Assembly (NCBI GenBank): GCA_963920635.1
Contig: OY987299.1
Coordinates: 63,904,692-63,968,691 of the forward strand
Direction of reading: 5' to 3'
Length of the DNA: 64,000 bases
Source: Pseudeuparius sepicola
Lineage: Eukaryota > Arthropoda > Insecta > Coleoptera > Anthribidae
Below the pieces are notes generated by a model that saw only the letters and a list, made by a program, of their open reading frames with translations, did not search any database and was not told where the DNA came from. The stretch's first letter is position 1. The number at the start of each line of letters is the position of its first letter. The position numbers and the translations under genes were made by a program. Below are positions 32,640 to 43,991 of this stretch, one piece after another.

Positions 32640-32912
32640 TTGATTCGAACCTATAAAAGAGAGAGAAAACTTAAGTGGGTCACACTTTCGAAAATCCTGT
32701 TAGTTCATTCTCTGATTATCAATAGCATAATATACGTCTATAAACCGTATGACGTAAACGATGTCGCTATTTGTATGGATGATTCATTAAATTGCATATT
32801 AACTCCTACAACTACCACTGATGAAGTTGTAATGATAAAGATACTAAGTAATATCAAACAGTATAAACTTCGAATTATATTTGAAAATGGTACAGTCGCT
32901 GACACAGAATAG
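32640..32912 (+). other. Unidentified + ORF, no ATG at its 5' end
   Basis: A 90-codon open stretch with a hydrophobic segment (ILLVHSLIINSIIYVY) followed by VYKPYDVNDVAICMDDSLNC. It is Asp/Ile-rich and could be a further Polinton gene fragment. It begins at TTG rather than ATG, and I recognise nothing in it. Confidence 0.25.
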
Positions 32913-34518
32913 GTGACACCAATTTCTAAAACGTTAAATGAGCTCAGAGAATTGCAGCAAGTTACAGCAGGCCAATCCCTAGAAAGCGTGGTTTGTTATT
33001 GCTATGTGTTCCTCTTCCTTGATTTTAAAATGGATGATTAAGTTAATCCATAAGTTGGCAGTTGTGCAGCTATAGTATTTGTGTAGCCTTAACACTTAAT
33101 AAAGTTATGAAAATAAAAGTAGTTTTATTTTTGTCAGCTGTTTTTCCCGGCATTCTGGCGGCTTGTTTTGAAATATGCAAAGACCTGCGACAAACGCATC
33201 TGAATAAGTGGTTTAACACAAGATTATTCGTGAAAAATATTATCAGACTAAACATCCAACTGATAAAAGCGAGTCGACGTGTGAGATCACATTAACATTC
33301 TCAGGGTTGACTATCTGTGTTTTGTAAACACCGAAATTCTGTCAGACTAAACATCCAACTGATAAAAGCGAGCCGACGTAGCCATCTGCAGTTTGTAAAC
33401 ATTGAAATCGTACTAATTCAAAACAAAAGTCAACGATTTTGCATGCCCGAGAAGTGGTAATTGTAGGTAGCTCCACCCACTTGCACATGCGCAGCAAGCC
33501 TTCAAGGAGATAAGACCAGCCCCTTTGTGGGAAACACGCCTGCGCGTTTAGACGAAGAAAGCGAATGCACTATGTGGATTGGTGTGATAGGGTTTTCGAC
33601 ACACCCATTGGTTCTTGGATACCCCCTCAAGCTCAGTAATTTTTTACACTATATTTTCCTAACTGCAAAGTTTGACATTATTCTATCTGAAAGTCTGAAA
33701 CTGAACAGTGAAATCTACCTTCAACAGTGTTGTGATTCATCAAAATGAAAACACCAGTGAGCAAGTCAACCCCCAACGTTGCAGCTACTACAGGACTATC
33801 TTATAATGGAAGCGAACACTAAATCTAAATAAACTTTAAAGTTAAAATTCAATTCAAAATTCGTGGTTCTACCTTCTGTTGGTCCAAGGCTTATTAAAAA
33901 CACCTGTCCACGCTCAATTTTCCTTGTTATGTCTATAATTCGTTGAGTAGTGATTTGTAAATCTTTGCAGTAGCACAGTGTAAAATGTAAAAACTTCCAC
34001 AGAAACTTTTTCTGCATACTGTGTGCAAATTCTTCTAAACGACTATACTTGAAGCTATCGTCCAATTTCGATACGTCGAGCCCTCACGAATGGTTTAATC
34101 AACGATTTCTGATTTAATTGATTAAGAACGTCTCCATTTTAAAACACACTCACTGGAGAAATAAATGAGCTCGTTAATGTATTTCAACTTGAAGAAAGGA
34201 GTGGGGAGTCTCAGTCAACTATTTAAGTTATGACCTGTTCGGTTTTGTCTCATTGCTTTTTCATACTCACATATTAAAATGTCACCAGAAATCGGGATGG
34301 TAAGTGATGACATTATTTAAACGCTTGAAAAAGTGTTTACGCTTATTAATAACTATGATGATGGTACTTTAGAGCATTGGAAAAAATTATAAATGTAAAC
34401 AACCGGTTAGTTCATAAAGCATTAAAAAAGGCCTGTAATCATGGCACCCGGATTAAATTGCAAACTAATTTGAGTCATTTGAAACTATTTAAAGTGTACT
34501 TAAAAAAATTACAACACG
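32913..34518. repeat. Mostly gene-free, with a 99-bp spaced direct repeat
   Basis: CAGACTAAACATCCAACTGA (extending to AAAGCGAG.CGACG) occurs at 33244 and 33343, with flanking TTTGTAAACA..GAAAT also duplicated. A minus ORF (33796-34065) and small + frames (34279-34520) have plausible composition but no recognisable motif. They may be worn Polinton genes. Confidence 0.4.
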
Positions 34519-35851
34519 TTGGAACAGGTCAGCGTAAGCGGGAAAGTCGAAGCGATGGTAAAGTGGGAGGATATAAAATCATTTTTTAATAATCGTATAC
34601 GCACGGGTGTTATTAATTTAAAGCACATAGATATTCTACAGTTTTTTAAAGACGCGTTTTTATGTTTTAAGACTAGCATTAATAGGATCTTAAGATCATT
34701 CAATGCAATTAAAGTAATTGCTGTCTTGTGGAGAATTTATTAAAACACCTGAAGATCAGGAGGTAGTTGAGAATAGGTACTTTAAAACAAACAATGAAAT
34801 AATCGATAAAGGAACACAGTTAAAACAATGGTTTGTAAGCAACATTATGGAAAAAAATTAGCTACCATTGAGTCTTTCGAACATCAAGAGTCCGGTTGGA
34901 CGCTTCGCAGAATTTTAAGTTTAGAAGTTAATATAAAGAATTTTAAGTTTAGAAGTTAATATAAACAAGGTAGAAATGGGAAACGCTTGTAGATCTTACA
35001 TAAACCTCCCAGAATCAATACAATCTAAAAAAGCTTGTATTAACGTTCAAAATGATGATAATCTTTGTTTTGCTTGGGCTATTGGTCAGCTCTACATTCA
35101 CCCGTTGGAAGACCGAACCGTACATTCTCATATCCTCCTCACTCTTCGGCAGTTTTAAATCTAGATGGCCTCTAACTCTAAGCCAAATAGCAAAATTCGA
35201 AAAACTTAATAATATATCGGTAAATGGTGTATGTCCTAGTGTAGTGTCAAATGAAGACAAATCAAGCACATTTATAATTTCTCCATCTCGTCTAACTAAA
35301 AACAAAATGGAAAAACATGCTAATTTTCTTTTAGTTTAAGACATACAATTTCCAAAAGTCGGTGAACATGAAGCTCTATCTCTATCGATGAATCAACATC
35401 TGAAATCAATTACCATTACTGTTGGGTCAAAAATTAATGAGCATAAATGTAAGATGTTTGTGACAGATGCTTAAATTATTACTCATCCCAAGAAAAGTTA
35501 AACGAACACATTGAATATTGTAGAGATATAAACAACTGCAAAGTATCATTTCCAAAAAATAAGTATATCGAATTTAAAAATTATATCCATAAGGAAAAAG
35601 TACCATTTATTATTTTTGCTGATTTCGAATCAATCCTAAAACCTTATGGTGAATAATCAGTGTTTAAATACTACTAGGTATCAAAAACATGAAACCTTTA
35701 GCGCGGGCTACTATTTTAAATGTGATTATGACTATACATTATCTTTTTATAAGAGTTACCGTGGCAGTATGTCATGGTTTGCAAATGAAATGGAAAATAT
35801 AGCACTCTGTTGCTTCAAAGTTAAAAAATAATGAGCCAATGAGTGAATATA
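34519..35851 (+). pseudogene. Polinton family B DNA polymerase, N-terminal region, broken
   Basis: Across several frames the translation shows the N-terminal region of protein-primed-type PolB of arthropod Polintons: FKDAFLCFKTS, then KKACINVQNDDNLCFAW, KFEKLNNISVN and a Cys/His-containing stretch to about 35840. At least five frameshifts or stops interrupt it. The exonuclease and polymerase catalytic motifs are not present here. A Tc1 insertion at 35852 splits it, and similarity resumes at 37528. Confidence 0.6.
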
Positions 35852-37527
35852 CGAGCCCCGTCCCATATTAGTTGGCCCAGTCAATCTAAATGTGGCAATT
35901 CTTGAATATACTTGAATAAAAATAAAATATAAGGAAATAATGGTTTCTTTTAGTCAAATCGGTAACAAATAAACTTCGAAATATACAAAACAGTATTATT
36001 TTACTAGATAAAGTAACAAAAAATAAGAATAGTAGTATCCAATGCAAAGTTTTGGCCCTAGATAATAAGGCACTCTACTACTTAAGTAATGCTACCACTG
36101 AGTTACGTCACCTTTTCTACTTATAACAGCTTGAACACGTCTAGACATGGTATTGGCTAACTCCTGGCAAACATTTGGGGCAAAACTATCCCATATATTT
36201 TGTAGTCTCGCTCTTAATTCTGGTATGGTCCTCGCAGGTGATAATCGTAATTTCTTCTTCATGATATGCCATAAAGTTTCAATTGGGGACAAATCTGGGC
36301 TACTGGATACCCATGGTAAAAGCAGAATATTGTTTTCAAACAGCCAGTTTCTAACCCGTTTTGCTGTATGGCACGCAGCGCCATCTTGTTGAAAAATAAA
36401 TTCAAGTCCAGTTCTTCGGCATTCCTCTAAAGTAGGTTTTAGGTATGTTTCCAGAATATAAATGTATCTTTCGGCATTCACGATACCTTCTACAAAGTGC
36501 AGGCTGCATACTCCTTTAGCAGACATGGATCCCCAAACCATTACTGAATGCAGGAAATTTTATTTTTCTTTTCACACAGCCTGAATGATACGCCTCCTCT
36601 TTCTTTCTTATTACTCTACTCCGGCTATCACCTACACACACTTCAAATCTGGATTCGTCACTCCAGTGAACTGAATCCCATTGTTCCTGAGACCAGTGTC
36701 TGTATTGTTTTACCAATAACAACCTAGTTTTTTTTTCTGTGCGCCAGTGAGTAATGGTTTTTCTTTTGCCTAAAAGAGTACTCATAAAAATGATTTAAAA
36801 CTGCAGATACAAATAAACTTTAAACCTCCCTTGTAAACTTTAAAACCCAATTCCATAGTAACCCTGTGGCATGTTGTTCTAGAAAATTTCTTCCCAGTTG
36901 CACTATTCCATAATATACTTATTTCTCCATAATTGGATCGGTGGTTTTTAACAAGTATTCTTCTTAAAGCTCTTTTATTGATATCAGCAACTCTACGCTT
37001 TCTTCCAGTTTTTTGCTTTTGGGCGATAGAGGTTGTTATTTTATATAACTGTATGATCTTTCGAACGGTATATCGAGATAAATTGACAATATTACCAATT
37101 TCTGATGCCGATTTTCCCGATTGTGACAAAGAAATGATTATCTTCCGTACATCCTCACTAACCGCCTTTCCTTGCGTCATTTTAATAATTTTTTAAGAAT
37201 AATATTAACTTGACACTGGGTGTATGAGACTACTGAATGACTTACAAATGTTAAATGAAATTAGTTGTCAAAATGAGTTTGTTTATTTCAAAGCCATATT
37301 GATATTAAATTTTTAATACATTGGCTCTGCATGTACTCTAAAATACATTCTAAATAATGTTTCTTTGCTTACAATGGAATTATTTAGAAAATGTGTAAAA
37401 TAATATAAAACTCGCCAAATGTAAGTAGTAAATAATGTTTTAGCAAATTTAAGAATCCTGGTTTAGGATTAAAATACCGAATTATAGTTTTTAGCGAGCT
37501 GGGCCAACTAATATGGGACGGGGCTCG
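35852..37527 (-). mobile_element. Tc1-like transposon inserted in the polymerase gene
   Basis: Terminal inverted repeats begin CGAGCCCCGTCCCATATTAG at the left and are mirrored at the right. TA duplications lie at 35850-35851 and 37528-37529. The 1,676-bp length and single transposase fit Tc1. The transposase is on the minus strand and is frameshifted. Confidence 0.95.
36092..37180 (-). pseudogene. Tc1 transposase (DD34E), frameshifted
   Basis: Three minus segments cover the full protein. 37180-36782 holds the paired HTH domain, starting MTQGKAVSEDVRKIIISLSQ. 36785-36516 holds VHWSDESRFEVCVGDSRSRV, and 36541-36092 holds FQQDGAACHTAKRVRNWLF and SSPDLSPIETLWHIM. I count 34 residues between the second Asp and the Glu, so it is DD34E. 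Frameshifts near 36790-36840 and 36530 inactivate it. Confidence 0.9.
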
Positions 37528-37660
37528 TATAAGTATAGAAAATGCAACGGCTACGTGTCACATGCGAAAAGCTGTTTAATTCTAACGATATAATAGTACG
37601 TGATCATGGTCATATGACATCTTGTTTTCACGGATACGCGCACCAAGCGTGTAATTTAAA
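37528..37660 (+). pseudogene. Short continuation of the PolB gene after the Tc1
   Basis: A CHMRKAV-like segment and a DHGHMT-like segment in shifting frames match the part of Polinton PolB expected next after the Tc1. Similarity ends near 37660, so the catalytic two thirds of the polymerase are deleted. Confidence 0.5.
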
Positions 37661-37698
37661 TAATTTGATATTTGAGTATTCTATAATTATTATAGAAA

Positions 37699-38244
37699 CT
37701 ATTTTGTAGTACCTATAGTATTTCGTAACTTCAGATTTCTAATACTTATTCTAAAATTACTTTTTATCAACATCTCATTTACCGTATCTAAAAAATTAAA
37801 ATAGAAATCAACTAACTTAAAACTACGCAATAAAACAATTTTAAAAGAAACATCCTTATGTATGCGTAGCAGTTCGATGCAACATGCCTCGCTGAAGTAA
37901 AAGTATACGCCGTTTCTGCTGAACGACACGATTTCTAGTCCGTTCGAATTAATCGTGTCCATTTCCATGTCGCAACCAAATTTCACAGGCAGACCATCAC
38001 CGTGTTCGAAAAACTTATACAGGTGCAAGATAAGTTCTTTCCACTCCACGTGGTCCATGGTCATAACGCATTCTTCTCGGGTACCTTGTCCGCAGACGAT
38101 ATTTACAGCAGGTGTAAAAAATCGTAATGGACTAAACTCACAATGTTTGCTATATACGTGACCAGGTGCCAAATGAATCGTTTGCTGTGAAACGTCGTCG
38201 ACATCGCCGGCTGCGTCAGATTCGTAGCCACTACTGTCACCCAT
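37699..38244 (-). CDS. Polinton-associated protein of unknown function, 181 residues
   Basis: An open minus frame starts MGDSSGYESDAAGDVDDVSQ (acidic, Ser-rich head), then FSPLRFFTPAVNIVCGQGT, WKELILHLYKFFEHG and NGVYFYFSEACCIELLRIHK. A worn homolog with the same FSPLRFF-like block lies in the same place in copy 2 (49939-50561), showing it belongs to the element. It is tail-to-tail with PolB and upstream of the integrase. No catalytic motif is seen. It is one of the few unbroken Polinton ORFs here. Confidence 0.6.
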   Translation of the reverse strand: MGDSSGYESDAAGDVDDVSQQTIHLAPGHVYSKHCEFSPLRFFTPAVNIVCGQGTREECVMTMDHVEWKELILHLYKFFEHGDGLPVKFGCDMEMDTINSNGLEIVSFSRNGVYFYFSEACCIELLRIHKDVSFKIVLLRSFKLVDFYFNFLDTVNEMLIKSNFRISIRNLKLRNTIGTTK

Positions 38245-38338
38245 GCTCCGCCACTACTACAAGACGTAAGACGTCTGTTGCGTTTATCCAGGAGTCGTGG
38301 GTCTTATCGAACCCCAGCCAACGGACCAAAATCTTTTT

Positions 38339-39133
38339 TCATTTTCTACGCAACACCTTTTCTACCAAGAAGACGTCTGGATCGGCTGTTTTTTGCAATT
38401 CCTCGGTGTAGAAGCCCCCCTGGATAGGTCTTCCGTTCAAGTCTTCTAGGAGATATATGTGAGGGTTCGTAATTTGAACCTTTGAGATTTTAAACAATTC
38501 AGTCGTCCAGTTGGGCGTGTATCCCTTCTGAAAGACGTGCTTGACTTTGCTGATCCTAACTATGTCGCCTAGTTTATACTTTTGATTATCAAAAGTCTTT
38601 ACGTGGTTAAAAAAGACATTAAGGACGTTCCGTTCGTTTGTTTTGTTCACATCTTTGGGTTTCATGCGTATGGTTCTATGTCTCCTATCATTATATTCGC
38701 CAACTAGCGTCGGTAAAATATCGATCCACTTGTACGTGCCACTTAAACTGAAATACTTAAACAGTTGTTCTTTCAAGGTGCGGATCACTCTCTACTATCG
38801 CCGCTTTCGTGTCGCTAAATGTGCTATAGTGGTTGACGGTAAAAGTATTCAATAATTCTTAAAAAGACAGTTGTAAAATTCCTTGCCTTGATCGGTCTGA
38901 AGATTTCGAGGTCGACGCCCCGCGGAATTTTTGAGAATACCAGGCAAAGCCTTCGTGACTTCTCCCAACTTGGATTTTAACGGTTTACAGCAGACAAATT
39001 TGGAAAAGCAGTCGATATTGCGGCTGGCGTACTGATCCAGCTGCCCTAGGTCGGCTTGCCAAAGATCATCCAAAATCGGTTTAAGCAATTCCCTAATCAG
39101 TTGAATTTTTTCCTTGGTATACTTAGAGTTCAT
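38339..39133 (-). pseudogene. Polinton integrase (rve family), broken
   Basis: The N-terminal segment (39133-38849) has ILDDLWQADLGQLDQYASRN, IDCFSKFVCCKPLKSK and RNLQTDQGKEFYNCLF, the Asp..Asp..Glu core of a retroviral-type integrase. About a dozen residues seem missing between the first two blocks. The C-terminal segment (38788-38339) has GTYKWIDILPTLVGEYNDR, IRMKPKDVN and YKLGDIVRISKVKHVF, followed by the chromodomain-like tail region. A frameshift or stop near 38810-38850 separates them. Integrases of this kind insert Polintons. Confidence 0.75.
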
Positions 39134-39990
39134 ACCGAAATTTGTGGCCTGCTTTCTTCGGTGCGACTAAGTTATCTGATAACTTTAGCTTCCTTCAGTT
39201 CGTTTATAATGGCTACGATTTCGGGACGTGTTGCCGGCGTTTTTGGATGCCACCAGTAATCGCAATTTGTCAACTAATTCGTTGACGTCGTCCCAAAACA
39301 TATACTCTACTGGTTTTTCGTTATAAGTGAGATGCATACCTTTACCGCTTGCCCCCTCGTCATCTTCGCGTTTTAGTAACGGTTTAATAATATTCGTTTA
39401 CCTATATCGAGATGAACCTTCAAATTTACCCGCGCTATTAAGATGTACCGACGTTTAAATTAGAATTTTACTATAATTTTTCATCTCCACCAAATTGGCT
39501 CGAGGATCGTTATAAAAAAATCAATTGAAAAAGGCCTTTGGTACCTTTATACCTCTTCCTACCCACGATTATCTCCGACGTTTTTCTATTGAAATCTAAA
39601 GCTTCTTTTCCCAAGGTCCATTTTGAATCGCTTGCGCTATACTTGGGTCCGTATACAAAATCGATTTGGGGTGACTGCCTTATATTATTAAATATACGGT
39701 CGAGCTATTTCCGGATATGCTTCTAGGTAGATCTTTATAACGGTATGAGGATACTGCGGTACATCTTCAAAAATCTCCTCGTCCTCTTCATTCTTTTCTT
39801 CGACTGGTGGCAGTGTCGGACTAAAATCTGCTGTTGCCTTTTCGACGTGTGGTGGATGTATCGGGGTAAAATCTCCTTTTAACTTTTCAATCTGTTGCTT
39901 TAATGTTCCTACTTTTTCTGTATTCTTGTACCGCTGCTTTCCCCAACTTCTTTTTTATATTCCGTCTTATTTTTTCTTTCTTCGGTTCGA
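39134..39990 (-). pseudogene. Polinton gene of unknown function between integrase and small basic ORF
   Basis: Minus-strand frames show a Pro/Glu-rich head (HPPHVEKATADFSPTLPPVE, NEEDEEIFEDVPQYP), then PQIDFVYGPKYSASDSKWTL and RKRYKGTKGLFQLI after frameshifts. The counterpart in copy 2 (51545-52420) has ETPGLYDLIFYNDPKYT and TGAHLDTRGKLKS. The two share layout and position, so this is a conserved Polinton gene, but I cannot assign a role. Confidence 0.5.
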
Positions 39991-39993
39991 TCT

Positions 39994-40170
39994 CTAGAAT
40001 GTATTTTTTATTTGTAACATTTTGATATATTGCATTTTTTCCAGCGCCTCGTCTTCCTTGAATTTTTCCAACTTCAAAGCCATATGTTTTTTTCTAATCG
40101 CTCGTGCAAATTCACTGATTTTCTTTGCGCGGTGCGCTTTTCGAATCTGCTCCTCTGACGTCAGCGGCAT
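39994..40170 (-). CDS. Small basic Polinton-associated protein, 58 residues
   Basis: ATG at 40168-40170 opens MPLTSEEQIRKAHRAKKISE, continuing ARAIRKKHMALKLEKFKEDE, and stops at 39994. It is Lys/Arg-rich and predicted helical. The copy 2 homolog at 52433-52651 starts MPLTTQDQIFKMQRAKKVRE, so the start is confirmed by conservation. It lies directly downstream of the ATPase gene, with about 25 bp in the uninterrupted arrangement. A DNA-binding or virion role is conceivable, but nothing shows it. Confidence 0.6.
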   Translation of the reverse strand: MPLTSEEQIRKAHRAKKISEFARAIRKKHMALKLEKFKEDEALEKMQYIKMLQIKNTF

Positions 40171-40196
40171 GCTGACCACTAACGTCAGAGAAGTAC

Positions 40197-42411
40197 TCAC
40201 AGCCTTATATACTTCCTCCTTCCGGCCCTCTTAATGAAGGCCCGCAGCTCACCCACCCCGACACCATACACATCCTCCGCGCCCAGCTTGGCTGAGCCGA
40301 AGGACTCGAATCTTACCCTGTCGAGTGCAGGGCATTCAGTAACCAAGTGGTGCGGTGTCTCCTCATCCTCCAGACACCATCTGCACTCCGACTCCCCTCC
40401 CACCCCTATAAGGTGCAGGTGGCGAGCCAGGCAGCAGTGCCGAGTGAGGACCCTCACCACTCCCCTCAACTCTGTCCTAGGCAGACGCAGCAGCTCCCTA
40501 GACAGGACGGGCGACGGCCCACGAATCATGAGCCTGGTCTGCCTCATCCCCGGAGCCCTGCGCCACTCCTCGACGAACCTGCCATGCAGCCATTCGTCCA
40601 GGGCTCCAATTGCTACCCGTGGTGCAATCCCCAATATTGGTTCAGGCCCCACCGGTCTTCTCATGGATCCCTCTCTAGCCAGTAGGTCCGCAGTCTCATT
40701 CCCCGCTATGCCCGCGTGACCGGGCACCCACGATAGAACGACCCTATTCCCTTCGGCTACCAACTTGAGCAAACTCGTTCTACAGTCCTCCACCAGTGGG
40801 GACCAAGTACGGTTAGCTCTCAGCGCCTGTAACGCCGCTTTGCTATCAGAGCAGAAGGTCAGCCTACGGCCCCTGATTCTGAGCCTGAGCGATTCCTCTG
40901 CTCCCATCATAATGGCGAACACGGTGGTGTGCTCCCCGAGGGGGGTGGTCAGCCTCCTAGCCAGTCCCTGACAAAAGGCCCCTGCCCCCGTACCATTCCC
41001 CATTTTGGATCCGTCTGTATACCAGACGAGCCCACCCTGGGTACCGCTATTCCCTTCGGCTCACCCCTCCCTGTGTGGAAAGACAAAGTGAAGTTGGCCG
41101 TGGAAGCCGATGGAAGGAGTCTGCACATCCCTTCTCATTTCCAGGATGGGCACCTCCTCTCTCAGCTCTGACCACAGCTGCCGGTGCCCGTGGACCGAGC
41201 CACCGGCGACCCAAAGGTTGAGACCCTCTAATCTGAGGGCCGCCTTGGCCGCCTCGTACTCCACTACTGCGCCCAATGGAGGCAGCCCCACCAGGGTTTC
41301 TAAGGCCCGGGTGAGCGTGGTCCCCAGGGCGCCCGTGATGCACAGGCAGGCAAGGCGCTGTATTTTGTCCAACGCCGTCCGTGGTCTGGTCCTGCGAGTG
41401 CCGGGCCACCACGCGACGGCCCCATGAGAAATCATGGGAACAATCATTGCTCTGTAAATCCAGTGCATGATCCTAGGATTCAATCCCCACGAGGTTCCAA
41501 CGGCTCTGCGACACGCCCACAGTGCGTTGCAAGCCTTCTTGGTCCTCATGAGGATATGCTCCTCGAAGGTCAGTCTGGAGTCCAGCCGGACCCCCAGATA
41601 TTTAACCCTCTTTCTATCCTCAAGGTGAACCCCGCGCAGCTCTATCCGAGGGGCCGGGTCCACCCTTCTCTTCTTGGTAAATAACACCAATTCAATCTTA
41701 TGTGGGTTGACACTTAATCCGTTCATTTCGCACCAGCGCAAGAACCTCTCCAGAGCTCCATTAGGGAGCTCTTCTAGAAGCCCTACATCGGTACCCTGAA
41801 CTAGGATCACTATGTCGTCTGCGTACGCTTGTACGTAGACCCCCTGCTCCTCCAGGATTCGCAGCAGCCCATCAACCACCATGCACCAGAGGAGGGGGGA
41901 CAAACCCCCCCCCCTGAGGACAACCCCTTGATGCATTGATGGTCACTCGTTCCCCGCACAGCTCGGCCTCGACCGCACTGCCAGTGAGCATGGATCGGGT
42001 CCATTTTACCAAGGCCTCCCCGACCCCCACGCCCTCCACGGCCCTGCAGATCGAGTCCACTGCTGTGTTGTCGAAGGCCTCCTCTATATCTAGAAAGACC
42101 CCCACCGAGAGTGATCCCCCCTCCAGTCCCTCATCCAGCCTTGCAGTAAGATGGTGCAGGGCCGAATCCACAGACCTGCCCATCTGGTATGCATGCTGGG
42201 TGGGGCACAGAGGGGCATTGAGAGCAAGCTGCTCCCTAAAATATCTATCCACCAGTCTCTCCAGCGTCTTCATCAAGAAGCTGATGAGGCTGATAGGTCT
42301 GTAGGCCTTGGCTTCAGTATAGTCACTGCGCCCTGGCTTGGGGATAAAAATCACCCTAATCTGCATCCATCGCCTGGGAACGTGCCCCCTGGCCACAGAT
42401 GCTCGAAACAC
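40197..42411 (-). pseudogene. Non-LTR reverse transcriptase and RNase H, frameshifted
   Basis: RT segment 42411-41872: KPGRSDYTEAKAYRPISLIS, then FLDIEEAFDNTAVDSI and SRGCPQGGG. Segment 41936-41061: GLSPLLWCMVVDGLLRIL, VQAYADDIVILVQG (catalytic YADD) and the thumb. RNase H segment 41003-40197: LTFCSDSKAALQAL, LSWVPGHAGIAGNETADLLA and a CxxC-type tail ECRWCLEDEETPHHLVTECP. Frameshifts near 41900 and 41050. The last five codons before the stop come from the target site, not from the element. Confidence 0.85.
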
Positions 42412-42452
42412 CCCTACCAGTGGTCCCGTGAGTGCCCCCCCCCCCCGTCCCT
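40215..42452 (-). mobile_element. GC-rich non-LTR retrotransposon with RNase H, 5' truncated
   Basis: The unit is flanked by an exact 11-bp duplication CTTATATACTT (40204-40214 and 42453-42463). Its GC content is far above the AT-rich host element. On the minus strand it carries RT and a C-terminal RNase H. It starts near a run of about 14 G, lacks ORF1 and endonuclease, and has no 3' UTR or poly(A): the ORF runs into the target, which supplies the stop. It is inserted in the last codons of the ATPase gene of copy 1. RNase H suggests an R1/LOA/I-type clade. Confidence 0.85.
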
Positions 42453-42463
42453 CTTATATACTT

Positions 42464-43951
42464 ATCGAAACCTTTCCTATACCGCCCGTTTCTCAGGCTA
42501 AAATCCTTAACGATGACCAGAGTGCCATAGCTGTCGTTCCAACATTGACAGCACATATTTTTGAAATCTTCATACGTGACGTCTGGCGACACGTGTTCCT
42601 CGTAAACGTGTTTCAGATTTACGTCGTCTTGTTTAAATAACACGATCACGTTACAATTATCGCGTACGAGCTGCTTCGGAATTTTTCGAATACGTTTGAC
42701 ATACAGTGTGACCCATTTGTTTTGGGGTCAGTCTGTAAAAAGTGTATCAATCGTGCGATTTGGCTGATTTTTTTTTTAAATTGTAGAGCTCGATGAACTG
42801 CACATTTTGAACAAAAATTGCCTGGTTCGCATAAAATCCAAAGCCTACTATGACCGTTTTTATGAGCAAAATTTTAAGAAACCATATTAGCGTTTTTTTT
42901 TGAAAAAATCTGTGTGCGCCAATGGATTGAGCACCCCTCGAAATGGGTATGTACAAAATTTCATCATACAAAATATTGTTTATACGTTGTACAGTACTTC
43001 GACTCACTGATCTACCTGGGTGTCTATTGTTAAATTCGGCCGCAGCTTCTGCTGCCGAGCGCTCGTTGTCGCCCACGAGTCGAACAATTTCTATTTTGTC
43101 TCTTATGCTTAAATATTCCATAATTATGATAATTAATTGTATTGAGCACAAACAATTTCTGAACTCAATTTAGACAGTTTGACACTTAATAAAAGTAAAC
43201 AATTCAATTATTTTCCATGGCCAACTTTGAATTTTTGAAAATAAAGACGTACCTTGGCTGCATTTTTAATTTTTCTACAAAATCGTTATTACTTGAAATA
43301 TTTTGATGAAATTTTGTACATACCCATTTCGAGGGGTGCTCAATCCATTGGCGCACACAGATTTTTTCAAAAAAAAACGCTAATATGGTTTCTTAAAATT
43401 TTGCTCATAAAAACGGTCATAGTAGGCTTTGGATTTTATGCGAACCAGGCAATTTTTGTTCAAAATGTGCAGTTCATCGAGCTCTACAATTTAAAAAAAA
43501 AATCAGCCAAATCGCACGATTGATACACTTTTTACAGACTGACCCCAAAACAAATGGGTCACACTGTAGATAAGCGACGTCCACCGCTTTGTGGCGCTCC
43601 ATCGAATAAAATTCTCTGATTTTATTTTGTTTATCGCAGGCTACATCATCAAATATGAATATCGAATTTTCTAGAGCTTCCGACGGTTCGATGACGTCCT
43701 CGTTTATCGTATACTGCAATAATTGATATTTCGGTTGGTACAACGATTTGGTATATAAGTAGATATTTTCGAATTTCAGACCGTTTTCGTTGAAAATCAA
43801 ACTAAGGAGTGCGTTCGTTTTACCACACCCGCTAGGTCCACCCAAGATTGCCCTAAACGAGTCTGGTACCGTGTTTTGATTTTACCGTACCCCCTTGTAT
43901 GACATCTAGATTTTCGATAGGGAGACAAACTTGCTGTTGCTAAACTTGCAT
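42464..43951 (-). pseudogene. Polinton packaging ATPase (FtsK/HerA, A32-like), copy 1
   Basis: ATG at 43949-43951 begins a minus-strand gene. It has Walker A GGPSGCGKTNALLSLIF, Walker B NSIFIFDDVACDKQ and the RHKAVDVAYL block. It is then interrupted by the 863-bp element at 42704-43566, then HVSPDVTYEDFK and GTLVIVKDFSLRNGRYRKGF. A frameshift near 43860 precedes Walker A. The 3' end is broken by the GC-rich retrotransposon. Such ATPases are thought to pump DNA into capsids. Walker A is intact here, unlike in copy 2. Confidence 0.75.
42704..43566 (-). mobile_element. Internally deleted relative of the 21.6 kb mariner
   Basis: The ends are the same CAGTGTGACCCATTTGTTTT repeats, with TA duplications at 42702-42703 and 43567-43568. 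The TIRs are nearly identical in sequence to those at 21579-23518. Only the first 50 or so transposase codons remain (43121-42970, MEYLSIRDKIEI...). They run straight into the far TIR at an ATATTTT/GATGAAA microhomology. The 863-bp unit is thus a deletion derivative that must be mobilised in trans. It sits in frame-neutral fashion inside the ATPase gene. Confidence 0.95.
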
Positions 43952-43991
43952 CTTGTCAACTGAGAAATTCTTCGTGAGACTTCTTAATATA

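Larger units (their letters stand above)
30402..43960. mobile_element. Polinton/Maverick-like element, copy 1 (decayed, with insertions)
   Basis: Left to right: a capsid-like gene and two further + genes, the N-terminal part of a family B DNA polymerase (+), then on the minus strand an unknown 181-residue ORF, an integrase, an unknown gene with an acidic N-terminus, a small basic ORF and an FtsK/HerA-type packaging ATPase. This gene set is diagnostic of Polintons, virus-like giant transposons. The minus-strand series is repeated in the same order at 49.9-61.1 kb. Three later insertions break it. Nearly all genes carry stops or frameshifts. Confidence 0.7.

Noticed and set aside
40234..42640. 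Long + strand ORFs opposite the GC-rich retrotransposon
   Set aside because: They are antisense shadows of the RT/RNase H frames, caused by high GC.
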